A stretch of DNA of 64,000 nt from Limnomonas spitsbergensis (Eukaryota > Chlorophyta > Chlorophyceae > Chlamydomonadales): assembly GCA_037349105.1 (NCBI GenBank), contig JAYJMM010000032.1, forward strand, positions 1,950,501 through 2,014,500, given 5' to 3'. Shown here in pieces: positions 17,136 to 32,499 of the stretch. Positions within the stretch are counted from its first letter, which is position 1; each line of letters opens with the position of its first letter. The notes below the pieces were generated by a model. That model was not told the origin of the DNA. It did not search any database and saw only the letters and a program-made list of their open reading frames with translations. Both the position numbers and the translations under genes were made by a program.

Positions 17136-17825
17136 TTTTCTTCCGACTGTAAATGACATTACTCCTCAGGGCCCTGCTCAAAAAGGCTCGGCTGCGTGGG
17201 CGCCCAACTGTCCAATTGGGAGAATAAGAAAAGGAATTGTTGGTAAGAGGGAAAGAAGGAGAAGGACACAAAGGAGAAGGAAATACCATACCCAAAAAGA
17301 AATGGCGGCCCAAAGTATCCCTGCCCCTCTCAAGCCTAATCCCCAAGAAGGCAAAGAGAAGCAACAAACTAGGCCTCAACAATGCCTACTACATCCTCAA
17401 CAAAAGTCAGAGCCTCCCAACCAAGCCTACCCTGCCAACTTTTGAAAGTCTGTGGCCTTTCGACAGTATACTACTATATACTACTGGCCTATTGGGAGTC
17501 AATGTAGCCAATGGGTACAGAACAGGCACAGGTGAGCGCGCACCACCCAGACAGTGCAGCAAGACATATTTCCAACAATGCGTATGTCTTATACGGCTTG
17601 CATCCTGAAAAGGCCCACTGACGCTCCACAGTCCACACTGTCGCCTGGCGAGCGTTCTACTGTATCCTATATACATAATACGAGTGTCGTTTGAGTCAAT
17701 CGTGCTATGGAACTATTTCATTCATTTCAAAACCCTTCGATTTGTGGAGCTGCTTCCGGACATGGCTGCATTCGATAGTCAGCTAATAGGTGGGTGCGCA
17801 TGGTGTCGTTATTGCACCTGCATGC
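17136..17825. other. Intergenic region left of the satellite
   Basis: Contains purine-rich sequence (about 17218-17290) and short ORFs with no recognisable domain. I see no transposon end or gene at the satellite boundary. Confidence 0.4.
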
Positions 17826-20800
17826 ACCTACAAAAGACCCTGTGTCAAACATGCACGAAACCAGCACGACATGCAAAACACCCTGTGTCAAACATGCATG
17901 AAACTAGCAATCTAGCATGACCTGCAAAACACCCTGTGTCAAACATGCATGAAACTAGCAATCTAGCATGACCTGCAAAACACCCTGTGTCAAACATGCA
18001 TGAAACTAGCAATCTAGCATGACCTGCAAAACACCCTGTGTCAAACATGCATGAAACTAGCAATCTAGCACGACCTGCAAAACACCCTGTGTCAAACATG
18101 CATGAAACTAGCAATCTAGCATGACCTGCAAAACACCCTGTGTCAAACATGCATGAAACTAGCAATCTAGCACGACCTGCAAAACACCCTGTGTCAAACA
18201 TGCATGAAACTAGCAATCTAGCACGACCTGCAAAACACCCTGTGTCAAACATGCATGAAACTAGCAATCTAGCACGACCTGCAAAACACCCTGTGTCAAA
18301 CATGCATGAAACTAGCAATCTAGCACGACCTGCAAAACACCCTGTGTCAAACATGCATGAAACTAGCAATCTAGCACGACCTGCAAAACACCCTGTGTCA
18401 AACATGCATGAAACTAGCAATCTAGCACGACCTGCAAAACACCCTGTGTCAAACATGCATGAAACTAGCAATCTAGCATGACCTGCAAAACACCCTGTGT
18501 CAAACATGCATGAAACTAGCAATCTAGCATGACCTGCAAAACACCCTGTGTCAAACATGCATGAAACTAGCAATCTAGCATGACCTGCAAAACACCCTGT
18601 GTCAAACATGCATGAAACTAGCAATCTAGCATGACCTGCAAAACACCCTGTGTCAAACATGCATGAAACCAGCAATCTAGCATGACCTGCAAAACACCCT
18701 GTGTCAAACATGCATGAAACTAGCAATCTAGCACGACCTGCAAAACACCCTGTGTCAAACATGCATGAAACTAGCAATCTAGCATGACCTGCAAAACACC
18801 CTGTGTCAAACATGCATGAAACTAGCAATCTAGCACGACCTGCAAAACACCCTGTGTCAAACATGCATGAAACTAGCAATCTAGCACGACCTGCAAAACA
18901 CCATGTGTCAAACATGCATGAAACTAGCAATCTAGCACGACCTGCAAAACACCCTGTGTCAAACATGCATGAAACTAGCAATCTAGCACGACCTGCAAAA
19001 CACCCTGTGTCAAACATGCATGAAACTAGCAATCTAGCACGACCTGCAAAACACCCTGTGTCAAACATGCATGAAACTAGCAATCTAGCACGACCTGCAA
19101 AACACCCTGTGTCAAACATGCATGAAACTAGCAATCTAGCATGACCTGCAAAACACCCTGTGTCAAACATGCATGAAACTAGCAATCTAGCACGACCTGC
19201 AAAACACCCTGTGTCAAACATGCATGAAACTAGCAATCTAGCATGACCTGCAAAACACCCTGTGTCAAACATGCATGAAACTAGCAATCTAGCACGACCT
19301 GCAAAACACCCTGTGTCAAACATGCATGAAACTAGCAATCTAGCACGACCTGCAAAACACCCTGTGTCAAACATGCATGAAACTAGCAATCTAGCACGAC
19401 CTGCAAAACACCCTGTGTCAAACATGCATGAAACTAGCAATCTAGCACGACCTGCAAAACACCCTGTGTCAAACATGCATGAAACTAGCAATCTAGCACG
19501 ACCTGCAAAACACCCTGTGTCAAACATGCATGAAACTAGCAATCTAGCACGACCTGCAAAACACCCTGTGTCAAACATGCATGAAACTAGCAATCTAGCA
19601 CGACCTGCAAAACACCCTGTGTCAAACATGCATGAAACTAGCAATCTAGCATGACCTGCAAAACACCCTGTGTCAAACATGCATGAAACTAGCAATCTAG
19701 CATGACCTGCAAAACACCCTGTGTCAAACATGCATGAAACTAGCAATCTAGCATGACCTGCAAAACACCCTGTGTCAAACATGCATGAAACTAGCAATCT
19801 AGCATGACCTGCAAAACACCCTGTGTCAAACATGCATGAAACCAGCAATCTAGCATGACCTGCAAAACACCCTGTGTCAAACATGCATGAAACTAGCAAT
19901 CTAGCACGACCTGCAAAACACCCTGTGTCAAACATGCATGAAACTAGCAATCTAGCATGACCTGCAAAACACCCTGTGTCAAACATGCATGAAACTAGCA
20001 ATCTAGCACGACCTGCAAAACACCCTGTGTCAAACATGCATGAAACTAGCAATCTAGCACGACCTGCAAAACACCCTGTGTCAAACATGCATGAAACTAG
20101 CAATCTAGCACGACCTGCAAAACACCCTGTGTCAAACATGCATGAAACTAGCAATCTAGCACGACCTGCAAAACACCCTGTGTCAAACATGCATGAAACT
20201 AGCAATCTAGCACGACCTGCAAAACACCCTGTGTCAAACATGCATGAAACTAGCAATCTAGCACGACCTGCAAAACACCCTGTGTCAAACATGCATGAAA
20301 CTAGCAATCTAGCATGACCTGCAAAACACCCTGTGTCAAACATGCATGAAACTAGCAATCTAGCACGACCTGCAAAACACCCTGTGTCAAACATGCATGA
20401 AACTAGCAATCTAGCATGACCTGCAAAACACCCTGTGTCAAACATGCATGAAACTAGCAATCTAGCACGACCTGCAAAACACCCTGTGTCAAACATGCAT
20501 GAAACTAGCAATCTAGCACGACCTGCAAAACACCCTGTGTCAAACATGCATGAAACTAGCAATCTAGCACGACCTGCAAAACACCCTGTGTCAAACATGC
20601 ATGAAACTAGCAATCTAGCACGACCTGCAAAACACCCTGTGTCAAACATGCATGAAACTAGCAATCTAGCACGACCTGCAAAACACCCTGTGTCAAACAT
20701 GCATGAAACTAGCAATCTAGCACGACCTGCAAAACACCCTGTGTCAAACATGCATGAAACTAGCAATCTAGCATGACCTGCAAAACACCATGTGTCAAAC

Positions 20801-23800
20801 ATGCATGAAACTAGCAATCTAGCATGACCTGCAAAACACCCTGTGTCAAACATGCATGAAACTAGCAATCTAGCACGACCTGCAAAACACCCTGTGTCAA
20901 ACATGCATGAAACTAGCAATCTAGCACAACCTGCAAAACACCATGTGTCAAACATGCATGAAACTAGCAATCTAGCACGACCTGCAAAACACCCTGTGTC
21001 AAACATGCATGAAACTAGCAATCTAGCACGACCTGCAAAACACCCTGTGTCAAACATGCATGAAACTAGCAATCTAGCACGACCTGCAAAACACCCTGTG
21101 TCAAACATGCATGAAACTAGCAATCTAGCACGACCTGCAAAACACCCTGTGTCAAACATGCATGAAACTAGCAATCTAGCACGACCTGCAAAACACCCTG
21201 TGTCAAACATGCATGAAACTAGCAATCTAGCACGACCTGCAAAACACCCTGTGTCAAACATGCATGAAACTAGCAATCTAGCACGACCTGCAAAACACCC
21301 TGTGTCAAACATGCATGAAACTAGCAATCTAGCATGACTTGCAAAACACCCTGGGTCAAACATGCATGAAACTAGCAATCTAGCACGACCTGCAAAACAC
21401 CCTGTGTCAAACATGCATGAAACTAGCAATCTAGCATGACCTGCAAAACACCCTGTGTCAAACATGCATGAAACTAGCAATCTAGCACGACCTGCAAAAC
21501 ACCCTGTGTCAAACATGCATGAAACTAGCAATCTAGCACGACCTGCAAAACACCCTGTGTCAAACATGCATGAAACTAGCAATCTAGCACGACCTGCAAA
21601 ACACCCTGTGTCAAACATGCATGAAACTAGCAATCTAGCATGACCTGCAAAACACCCTGTGTCAAACATGCATGAAACTAGCAATCTAGCATGACCTGCA
21701 AAACACCCTGTGTCAAACATGCATGAAACTAGCAATCTAGCACGACCTGCAAAACACCCTGTGTCAAACATGCATGAAACTAGCAATCTAGCACGACCTG
21801 CAAAACACCATGTGTCAAACATGCATGAAACTAGCAATCTAGCACGACCTGCAAAACACCCTGTGTCAAACATGCATGAAACTAGCAATCTAGCACGACC
21901 TGCAAAACACCCTGTGTCAAACATGCATGAAACTAGCAATCTAGCACGACCTGCAAAACACCCTGTGTCAAACATGCATGAAACTAGCAATCTAGCACGA
22001 CCTGCAAAACACCCTGTGTCAAACATGCATGAAACTAGCAATCTAGCACGACCTGCAAAACACCCTGTGTCAAACATGCATGAAACTAGCAATCTAGCAC
22101 GACCTGCAAAACACCCTGTGTCAAACATGCATGAAACTAGCAATCTAGCACGACCTGCAAAACACCCTGTGTCAAACATGCATGAAACTAGCAATCTAGC
22201 ATGACCTGCAAAACACCCTGTGTCAAACATGCATGAAACTAGCAATCTAGCATGACCTGCAAAACACCCTGTGTCAAACATGCATGAAACTAGCAATCTA
22301 GCACAACCTGCAAAACACCCTGTGTCAAACATGCATGAAACTAGCAATCTAGCACAACCTGCAAAACACCCTGTGTCAAACATGCATGAAACTAGCAATC
22401 TAGCATGACCTGCAAAACACCCTGTGTCAAACATGCATGAAACTAGCAATCTAGCATGACCTGCAAAACACCCTGTGTCAAACATGCATGAAACTAGCAA
22501 TCTAGCATGACCTGCAAAACACCCTGTGTCAAACATGCATGAAACTAGCAATCTAGCATGACCTGCAAAACACCCTGTGTCAAACATGCATGAAACCAGC
22601 AATCTAGCATGACCTGCAAAACACCCTGTGTCAAACATGCATGAAACTAGCAATCTAGCACGACCTGCAAAACACCCTGTGTCAAACATGCATGAAACTA
22701 GCAATCTAGCATGACCTGCAAAACACCCTGTGTCAAACATGCATGAAACTAGCAATCTAGCACGACCTGCAAAACACCCTGTGTCAAACATGCATGAAAC
22801 TAGCAATCTAGCACGACCTGCAAAACACCCTGTGTCAAACATGCATGAAACTAGCAATCTAGCACGACCTGCAAAACACCCTGTGTCAAACATGCATGAA
22901 ACTAGCAATCTAGCACGACCTGCAAAACACCCTGTGTCAAACATGCATGAAACTAGCAATCTAGCACGACCTGCAAAACACCCTGTGTCAAACATGCATG
23001 AAACTAGCAATCTAGCACGACCTGCAAAACACCCTGTGTCAAACATGCATGAAACTAGCAATCTAGCATGACATGCAAAACACCCTGTGTCAAACATGCA
23101 TGAAACTAGCAATCTAGCACGACCTGCAAAACACCCTGTGTCAAACATGCATGAAACTAGCAATCTAGCATGACCTGCAAAACACCCTGTGTCAAACATG
23201 CATGAAACTAGCAATCTAGCACGACCTGCAAAACACCCTGTGTCAAACATGCATGAAACTAGCAATCTAGCACGACCTGCAAAACACCCTGTGTCAAACA
23301 TGCATGAAACTAGCAATCTAGCACGACCTGCAAAACACCCTGTGTCAAACATGCATGAAACTAGCAATCTAGCACGACCTGCAAAACACCATGTGTCAAA
23401 CATGCATGAAACTAGCAATCTAGCACGACCTGCAAAACACCCTGTGTCAAACATGCATGAAACTAGCAATCTAGCACGACCTGCAAAACACCCTGTGTCA
23501 AACATGCATGAAACTAGCAATCTAGCACGACCTGCAAAACACCCTGTGTCAAACATGCATGAAACTAGCAATCTAGCACGACCTGCAAAACACCCTGTGT
23601 CAAACATGCATGAAACTAGCAATCTAGCACGACCTGCAAAACACCCTGTGTCAAACATGCATGAAACTAGCAATCTAGCACGACCTGCAAAACACCCTGT
23701 GTCAAACATGCATGAAACTAGCAATCTAGCACGACCTGCAAAACACCCTGTGTCAAACATGCATGAAACTAGCAATCTAGCACGACCTGCAAAACACCCT

Positions 23801-24999
23801 GTGTCAAACATGCATGAAACTAGCAATCTAGCATGACTTGCAAAACACCCTGGGTCAAACATGCATGAAACTAGCAATCTAGCACGACCTGCAAAACACC
23901 CTGTGTCAAACATGCATGAAACTAGCAATCTAGCATGACCTGCAAAACACCCTGTGTCAAACATGCATGAAACTAGCAATCTAGCACGACCTGCAAAACA
24001 CCCTGTGTCAAACATGCATGAAACTAGCAATCTAGCACGACCTGCAAAACACCCTGTGTCAAACATGCATGAAACTAGCAATCTAGCACGACCTGCAAAA
24101 CACCCTGTGTCAAACATGCATGAAACTAGCAATCTAGCATGACCTGCAAAACACCCTGTGTCAAACATGCATGAAACTAGCAATCTAGCATGACCTGCAA
24201 AACACCCTGTGTCAAACATGCATGAAACTAGCAATCTAGCACGACCTGCAAAACACCCTGTGTCAAACATGCATGAAACTAGCAATCTAGCACGACCTGC
24301 AAAACACCATGTGTCAAACATGCATGAAACTAGCAATCTAGCACGACCTGCAAAACACCCTGTGTCAAACATGCATGAAACTAGCAATCTAGCACGACCT
24401 GCAAAACACCCTGTGTCAAACATGCATGAAACTAGCAATCTAGCACGACCTGCAAAACACCCTGTGTCAAACATGCATGAAACTAGCAATCTAGCACGAC
24501 CTGCAAAACACCCTGTGTCAAACATGCATGAAACTAGCAATCTAGCACGACCTGCAAAACACCCTGTGTCAAACATGCATGAAACTAGCAATCTAGCACG
24601 ACCTGCAAAACACCCTGTGTCAAACATGCATGAAACTAGCAATCTAGCACGACCTGCAAAACACCCTGTGTCAAACATGCATGAAACTAGCAATCTAGCA
24701 TGACCTGCAAAACACCCTGGGTCAAACATGCATGAAACTAGCAATCTAGCACAACCTGCAAAACACCCTGTGTCAAACATGCATGAAACTAGCAATCTAG
24801 CACAACCTGCAAAACACCCTGTGTCAAACATGCATGAAACTAGCAATCTAGCACAACCTGCAAAACACCCTGTGTCAAACATGCATGAAACTAGCAATCT
24901 AGCTTGACCTGCAAAACACCCTGTGTCAAACATGCATGAAACTAGCAATCTAGCATGACCTGCAAAACACCCTGTGTCAAACATGCATGAAACTAGCAA

Positions 25000-27900
25000 T
25001 CTAGCACGACCTGCAAAACACCCTGTGTCAAACATGCATGAAACTAGCAATCTAGCATGACCTGCAAAACACCCTGTGTCAAACATGCATGAAACTAGCA
25101 ATCTAGCACGACCTGCAAAACACCCTGTGTCAAACATGCATGAAACTAGCAATCTAGCACGACCTGCAAAACACCCTGTGTCAAACATGCATGAAACTAG
25201 CAATCTAGCACGACCTGCAAAACACCCTGTGTCAAACATGCATGAAACTAGCAATCTAGCACGACCTGCAAAACACCATGTGTCAAACATGCATGAAACT
25301 AGCAATCTAGCACGACCTGCAAAACACCCTGTGTCAAACATGCATGAAACTAGCAATCTAGCACGACCTGCAAAACACCCTGTGTCAAACATGCATGAAA
25401 CTAGCAATCTAGCACGACCTGCAAAACACCCTGTGTCAAACATGCATGAAACTAGCAATCTAGCACGACCTGCAAAACACCCTGTGTCAAACATGCATGA
25501 AACTAGCAATCTAGCACGACCTGCAAAACACCCTGTGTCAAACATGCATGAAACTAGCAATCTAGCACGACCTGCAAAACACCCTGTGTCAAACATGCAT
25601 GAAACTAGCAATCTAGCACGACCTGCAAAACACCCTGTGTCAAACATGCATGAAACTAGCAATCTAGCACGACCTGCAAAACACCCTGTGTCAAACATGC
25701 ATGAAACTAGCAATCTAGCATGACTTGCAAAACACCCTGGGTCAAACATGCATGAAACTAGCAATCTAGCACGACCTGCAAAACACCCTGTGTCAAACAT
25801 GCATGAAACTAGCAATCTAGCATGACCTGCAAAACACCCTGTGTCAAACATGCATGAAACTAGCAATCTAGCACGACCTGCAAAACACCCTGTGTCAAAC
25901 ATGCATGAAACTAGCAATCTAGCACGACCTGCAAAACACCCTGTGTCAAACATGCATGAAACTAGCAATCTAGCACGACCTGCAAAACACCCTGTGTCAA
26001 ACATGCATGAAACTAGCAATCTAGCATGACCTGCAAAACACCCTGTGTCAAACATGCATGAAACTAGCAATCTAGCATGACCTGCAAAACACCCTGTGTC
26101 AAACATGCATGAAACTAGCAATCTAGCACGACCTGCAAAACACCCTGTGTCAAACATGCATGAAACTAGCAATCTAGCACGACCTGCAAAACACCATGTG
26201 TCAAACATGCATGAAACTAGCAATCTAGCACGACCTGCAAAACACCCTGTGTCAAACATGCATGAAACTAGCAATCTAGCACGACCTGCAAAACACCCTG
26301 TGTCAAACATGCATGAAACTAGCAATCTAGCACGACCTGCAAAACACCCTGTGTCAAACATGCATGAAACTAGCAATCTAGCACGACCTGCAAAACACCC
26401 TGTGTCAAACATGCATGAAACTAGCAATCTAGCACGACCTGCAAAACACCCTGTGTCAAACATGCATGAAACTAGCAATCTAGCACGACCTGCAAAACAC
26501 CCTGTGTCAAACATGCATGAAACTAGCAATCTAGCACGACCTGCAAAACACCCTGTGTCAAACATGCATGAAACTAGCAATCTAGCATGACCTGCAAAAC
26601 ACCCTGGGTCAAACATGCATGAAACTAGCAATCTAGCACAACCTGCAAAACACCCTGTGTCAAACATGCATGAAACTAGCAATCTAGCACAACCTGCAAA
26701 ACACCCTGTGTCAAACATGCATGAAACTAGCAATCTAGCACAACCTGCAAAACACCCTGTGTCAAACATGCATGAAACTAGCAATCTAGCTTGACCTGCA
26801 AAACACCCTGTGTCAAACATGCATGAAACTAGCAATCTAGCATGACCTGCAAAACACCCTGTGTCAAACATGCATGAAACTAGCAATCTAGCATGACCTG
26901 CAAAACACCCTGTGTCAAACATGCATGAAACTAGCAATCTAGCATGACCTGCAAAACACCCTGTGTCAAACATGCATGAAACCAGCAATCTAGCATGACC
27001 TGCAAAACACCCTGTGTCAAACATGCATGAAACTAGCAATCTAGCACGACCTGCAAAACACCCTGTGTCAAACATGCATGAAACTAGCAATCTAGCATGA
27101 CCTGCAAAACACCCTGTGTCAAACATGCATGAAACTAGCAATCTAGCACGACCTGCAAAACACCCTGTGTCAAACATGCATGAAACTAGCAATCTAGCAC
27201 GACCTGCAAAACACCCTGTGTCAAACATGCATGAAACTAGCAATCTAGCACGACCTGCAAAACACCCTGTGTCAAACATGCATGAAACTAGCAATCTAGC
27301 ACGACCTGCAAAACACCCTGTGTCAAACATGCATGAAACTAGCAATCTAGCACGACCTGCAAAACACCCTGTGTCAAACATGCATGAAACTAGCAATCTA
27401 GCACGACCTGCAAAACACCCTGTGTCAAACATGCATGAAACTAGCAATCTAGCATGACATGCAAAACACCCTGTGTCAAACATGCATGAAACTAGCAATC
27501 TAGCACGACCTGCAAAACACCCTGTGTCAAACATGCATGAAACTAGCAATCTAGCATGACCTGCAAAACACCCTGTGTCAAACATGCATGAAACTAGCAA
27601 TCTAGCACGACCTGCAAAACACCCTGTGTCAAACATGCATGAAACTAGCAATCTAGCACGACCTGCAAAACACCCTGTGTCAAACATGCATGAAACTAGC
27701 AATCTAGCACGACCTGCAAAACACCCTGTGTCAAACATGCATGAAACTAGCAATCTAGCACGACCTGCAAAACACCATGTGTCAAACATGCATGAAACTA
27801 GCAATCTAGCACGACCTGCAAAACACCCTGTGTCAAACATGCATGAAACTAGCAATCTAGCACGACCTGCAAAACACCCTGTGTCAAACATGCATGAAAC

Positions 27901-28980
27901 TAGCAATCTAGCATGACCTGCAAAACACCCTGTGTCAAACATGCATGAAACTAGCAATCTAGCATGACCTGCAAAACACCCTGTGTCAAACATGCATGAA
28001 ACTAGCAATCTAGCACGACCTGCAAAACACCCTGTGTCAAACATGCATGAAACTAGCAATCTAGCACGACCTGCAAAACACCATGTGTCAAACATGCATG
28101 AAACTAGCAATCTAGCACGACCTGCAAAACACCCTGTGTCAAACATGCATGAAACTAGCAATCTAGCACGACCTGCAAAACACCCTGTGTCAAACATGCA
28201 TGAAACTAGCAATCTAGCACGACCTGCAAAACACCCTGTGTCAAACATGCATGAAACTAGCAATCTAGCACGACCTGCAAAACACCCTGTGTCAAACATG
28301 CATGAAACTAGCAATCTAGCACGACCTGCAAAACACCCTGTGTCAAACATGCATGAAACTAGCAATCTAGCACGACCTGCAAAACACCCTGTGTCAAACA
28401 TGCATGAAACTAGCAATCTAGCACGACCTGCAAAACACCCTGTGTCAAACATGCATGAAACTAGCAATCTAGCATGACTTGCAAAACACCCTGGGTCAAA
28501 CATGCATGAAACTAGCAATCTAGCACGACCTGCAAAACACCCTGTGTCAAACATGCATGAAACTAGCAATCTAGCATGACCTGCAAAACACCCTGTGTCA
28601 AACATGCATGAAACTAGCAATCTAGCACGACCTGCAAAACACCCTGTGTCAAACATGCATGAAACTAGCAATCTAGCACGACCTGCAAAACACACTGTGT
28701 CAAACATGCATGAAACTAGCAATCTAGCATGACCTGCAAAACACCCTGTGTCAAACATGCATGAAACTAGCAATCTAGCACGACCTGCAAAACACCCTGT
28801 GTCAAACATGCATGAAACTAGCAATCTAGCACGACCTGCAAAACACCCTGTGTCAAACATGCATGAAACTAGCAATCTAGCACGACCTGCAAAACACCCT
28901 GTGTCAAACATGCATGAAACTAGCAATCTAGCACGACCTGCAAAACACCCTGTGTCAAACATGCATGAAACTAGCAATCT
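25000..28980. repeat. Higher-order repeat block, copy 1 (offset 7,497 bp)
   Basis: This block is largely collinear with 32,500-36,480, offset by 147 monomers. Shared rare variants are CTGGGTC at 25737/33234 and 28491/35988, AGCTTGACC at 26791/34288 and CACACTG at 28691/36188. Some monomers between them differ (for example near 25.9 versus 33.4 kb), which suggests later gene conversion. Confidence 0.85.
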
Positions 28981-31900
28981 AGCACAACCTGCAAAACACC
29001 ATGTGTCAAACATGCATGAAACTAGCAATCTAGCACGACCTGCAAAACACCCTGTGTCAAACATGCATGAAACTAGCAATCTAGCACGACCTGCAAAACA
29101 CCCTGTGTCAAACATGCATGAAACTAGCAATCTAGCACGACCTGCAAAACACCCTGTGTCAAACATGCATGAAACTAGCAATCTAGCACGACCTGCAAAA
29201 CACCCTGTGTCAAACATGCATGAAACTAGCAATCTAGCACGACCTGCAAAACACCCTGTGTCAAACATGCATGAAACTAGCAATCTAGCACGACCTGCAA
29301 AACACCCTGTGTCAAACATGCATGAAACTAGCAATCTAGCACGACCTGCAAAACACCCTGTGTCAAACATGCATGAAACTAGCAATCTAGCATGACTTGC
29401 AAAACACCCTGGGTCAAACATGCATGAAACTAGCAATCTAGCACGACCTGCAAAACACCCTGTGTCAAACATGCATGAAACTAGCAATCTAGCATGACCT
29501 GCAAAACACCCTGTGTCAAACATGCATGAAACTAGCAATCTAGCACGACCTGCAAAACACCCTGTGTCAAACATGCATGAAACTAGCAATCTAGCACGAC
29601 CTGCAAAACACCCTGTGTCAAACATGCATGAAACTAGCAATCTAGCACGACCTGCAAAACACCCTGTGTCAAACATGCATGAAACTAGCAATCTAGCATG
29701 ACCTGCAAAACACCCTGTGTCAAACATGCATGAAACTAGCAATCTAGCATGACCTGCAAAACACCCTGTGTCAAACATGCATGAAACTAGCAATCTAGCA
29801 CGACCTGCAAAACACCCTGTGTCAAACATGCATGAAACTAGCAATCTAGCACGACCTGCAAAACACCATGTGTCAAACATGCATGAAACTAGCAATCTAG
29901 CACGACCTGCAAAACACCCTGTGTCAAACATGCATGAAACTAGCAATCTAGCACGACCTGCAAAACACCCTGTGTCAAACATGCATGAAACTAGCAATCT
30001 AGCACGACCTGCAAAACACCCTGTGTCAAACATGCATGAAACTAGCAATCTAGCACGACCTGCAAAACACCCTGTGTCAAACATGCATGAAACTAGCAAT
30101 CTAGCACGACCTGCAAAACACCCTGTGTCAAACATGCATGAAACTAGCAATCTAGCATGACCTGCAAAACACCCTGTGTCAAACATGCATGAAACTAGCA
30201 ATCTAGCATGACCTGCAAAACACCCTGTGTCAAACATGCATGAAACTAGCAATCTAGCACGACCTGCAAAACACCCTGTGTCAAACATGCATGAAACTAG
30301 CAATCTAGCACGACCTGCAAAACACCATGTGTCAAACATGCATGAAACTAGCAATCTAGCACGACCTGCAAAACACCCTGTGTCAAACATGCATGAAACT
30401 AGCAATCTAGCACGACCTGCAAAACACCCTGTGTCAAACATGCATGAAACTAGCAATCTAGCACGACCTGCAAAACACCCTGTGTCAAACATGCATGAAA
30501 CTAGCAATCTAGCACGACCTGCAAAACACCCTGTGTCAAACATGCATGAAACTAGCAATCTAGCACGACCTGCAAAACACCCTGTGTCAAACATGCATGA
30601 AACTAGCAATCTAGCACGACCTGCAAAACACCCTGTGTCAAACATGCATGAAACTAGCAATCTAGCACGACCTGCAAAACACCCTGTGTCAAACATGCAT
30701 GAAACTAGCAATCTAGCATGACTTGCAAAACACCCTGGGTCAAACATGCATGAAACTAGCAATCTAGCACGACCTGCAAAACACCCTGTGTCAAACATGC
30801 ATGAAACTAGCAATCTAGCATGACCTGCAAAACACCCTGTGTCAAACATGCATGAAACTAGCAATCTAGCACGACCTGCAAAACACCCTGTGTCAAACAT
30901 GCATGAAACTAGCAATCTAGCACGACCTGCAAAACACCCTGTGTCAAACATGCATGAAACTAGCAATCTAGCACGACCTGCAAAACACCCTGTGTCAAAC
31001 ATGCATGAAACTAGCAATCTAGCATGACCTGCAAAACACCCTGTGTCAAACATGCATGAAACTAGCAATCTAGCATGACCTGCAAAACACCCTGTGTCAA
31101 ACATGCATGAAACTAGCAATCTAGCACGACCTGCAAAACACCCTGTGTCAAACATGCATGAAACTAGCAATCTAGCACGACCTGCAAAACACCATGTGTC
31201 AAACATGCATGAAACTAGCAATCTAGCACGACCTGCAAAACACCCTGTGTCAAACATGCATGAAACTAGCAATCTAGCACGACCTGCAAAACACCCTGTG
31301 TCAAACATGCATGAAACTAGCAATCTAGCACGACCTGCAAAACACCCTGTGTCAAACATGCATGAAACTAGCAATCTAGCACGACCTGCAAAACACCCTG
31401 TGTCAAACATGCATGAAACTAGCAATCTAGCACGACCTGCAAAACACCCTGTGTCAAACATGCATGAAACTAGCAATCTAGCACGACCTGCAAAACACCC
31501 TGTGTCAAACATGCATGAAACTAGCAATCTAGCACGACCTGCAAAACACCCTGTGTCAAACATGCATGAAACTAGCAATCTAGCATGACCTGCAAAACAC
31601 CCTGTGTCAAACATGCATGAAACTAGCAATCTAGCATGACCTGCAAAACACCCTGTGTCAAACATGCATGAAACTAGCAATCTAGCACAACCTGCAAAAC
31701 ACCCTGTGTCAAACATGCATGAAACTAGCAATCTAGCACAACCTGCAAAACACCCTGTGTCAAACATGCATGAAACTAGCAATCTAGCATGACCTGCAAA
31801 ACACCCTGTGTCAAACATGCATGAAACTAGCAATCTAGCATGACCTGCAAAACACCCTGTGTCAAACATGCATGAAACTAGCAATCTAGCATGACCTGCA

Positions 31901-32499
31901 AAACACCCTGTGTCAAACATGCATGAAACTAGCAATCTAGCATGACCTGCAAAACACCCTGTGTCAAACATGCATGAAACCAGCAATCTAGCATGACCTG
32001 CAAAACACCCTGTGTCAAACATGCATGAAACTAGCAATCTAGCACGACCTGCAAAACACCCTGTGTCAAACATGCATGAAACTAGCAATCTAGCATGACC
32101 TGCAAAACACCCTGTGTCAAACATGCATGAAACTAGCAATCTAGCACGACCTGCAAAACACCCTGTGTCAAACATGCATGAAACTAGCAATCTAGCACGA
32201 CCTGCAAAACACCCTGTGTCAAACATGCATGAAACTAGCAATCTAGCACGACCTGCAAAACACCCTGTGTCAAACATGCATGAAACTAGCAATCTAGCAC
32301 GACCTGCAAAACACCCTGTGTCAAACATGCATGAAACTAGCAATCTAGCACGACCTGCAAAACACCCTGTGTCAAACATGCATGAAACTAGCAATCTAGC
32401 ACGACCTGCAAAACACCCTGTGTCAAACATGCATGAAACTAGCAATCTAGCATGACATGCAAAACACCCTGTGTCAAACATGCATGAAACTAGCAATCT

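Noticed and set aside
17237..17608. Retrotransposon endonuclease or RT fragment left of the satellite
   Set aside because: A few residues looked suggestive (NNAYYILNKSQSLP) but no catalytic motif is present and the ORF begins at a non-ATG codon.
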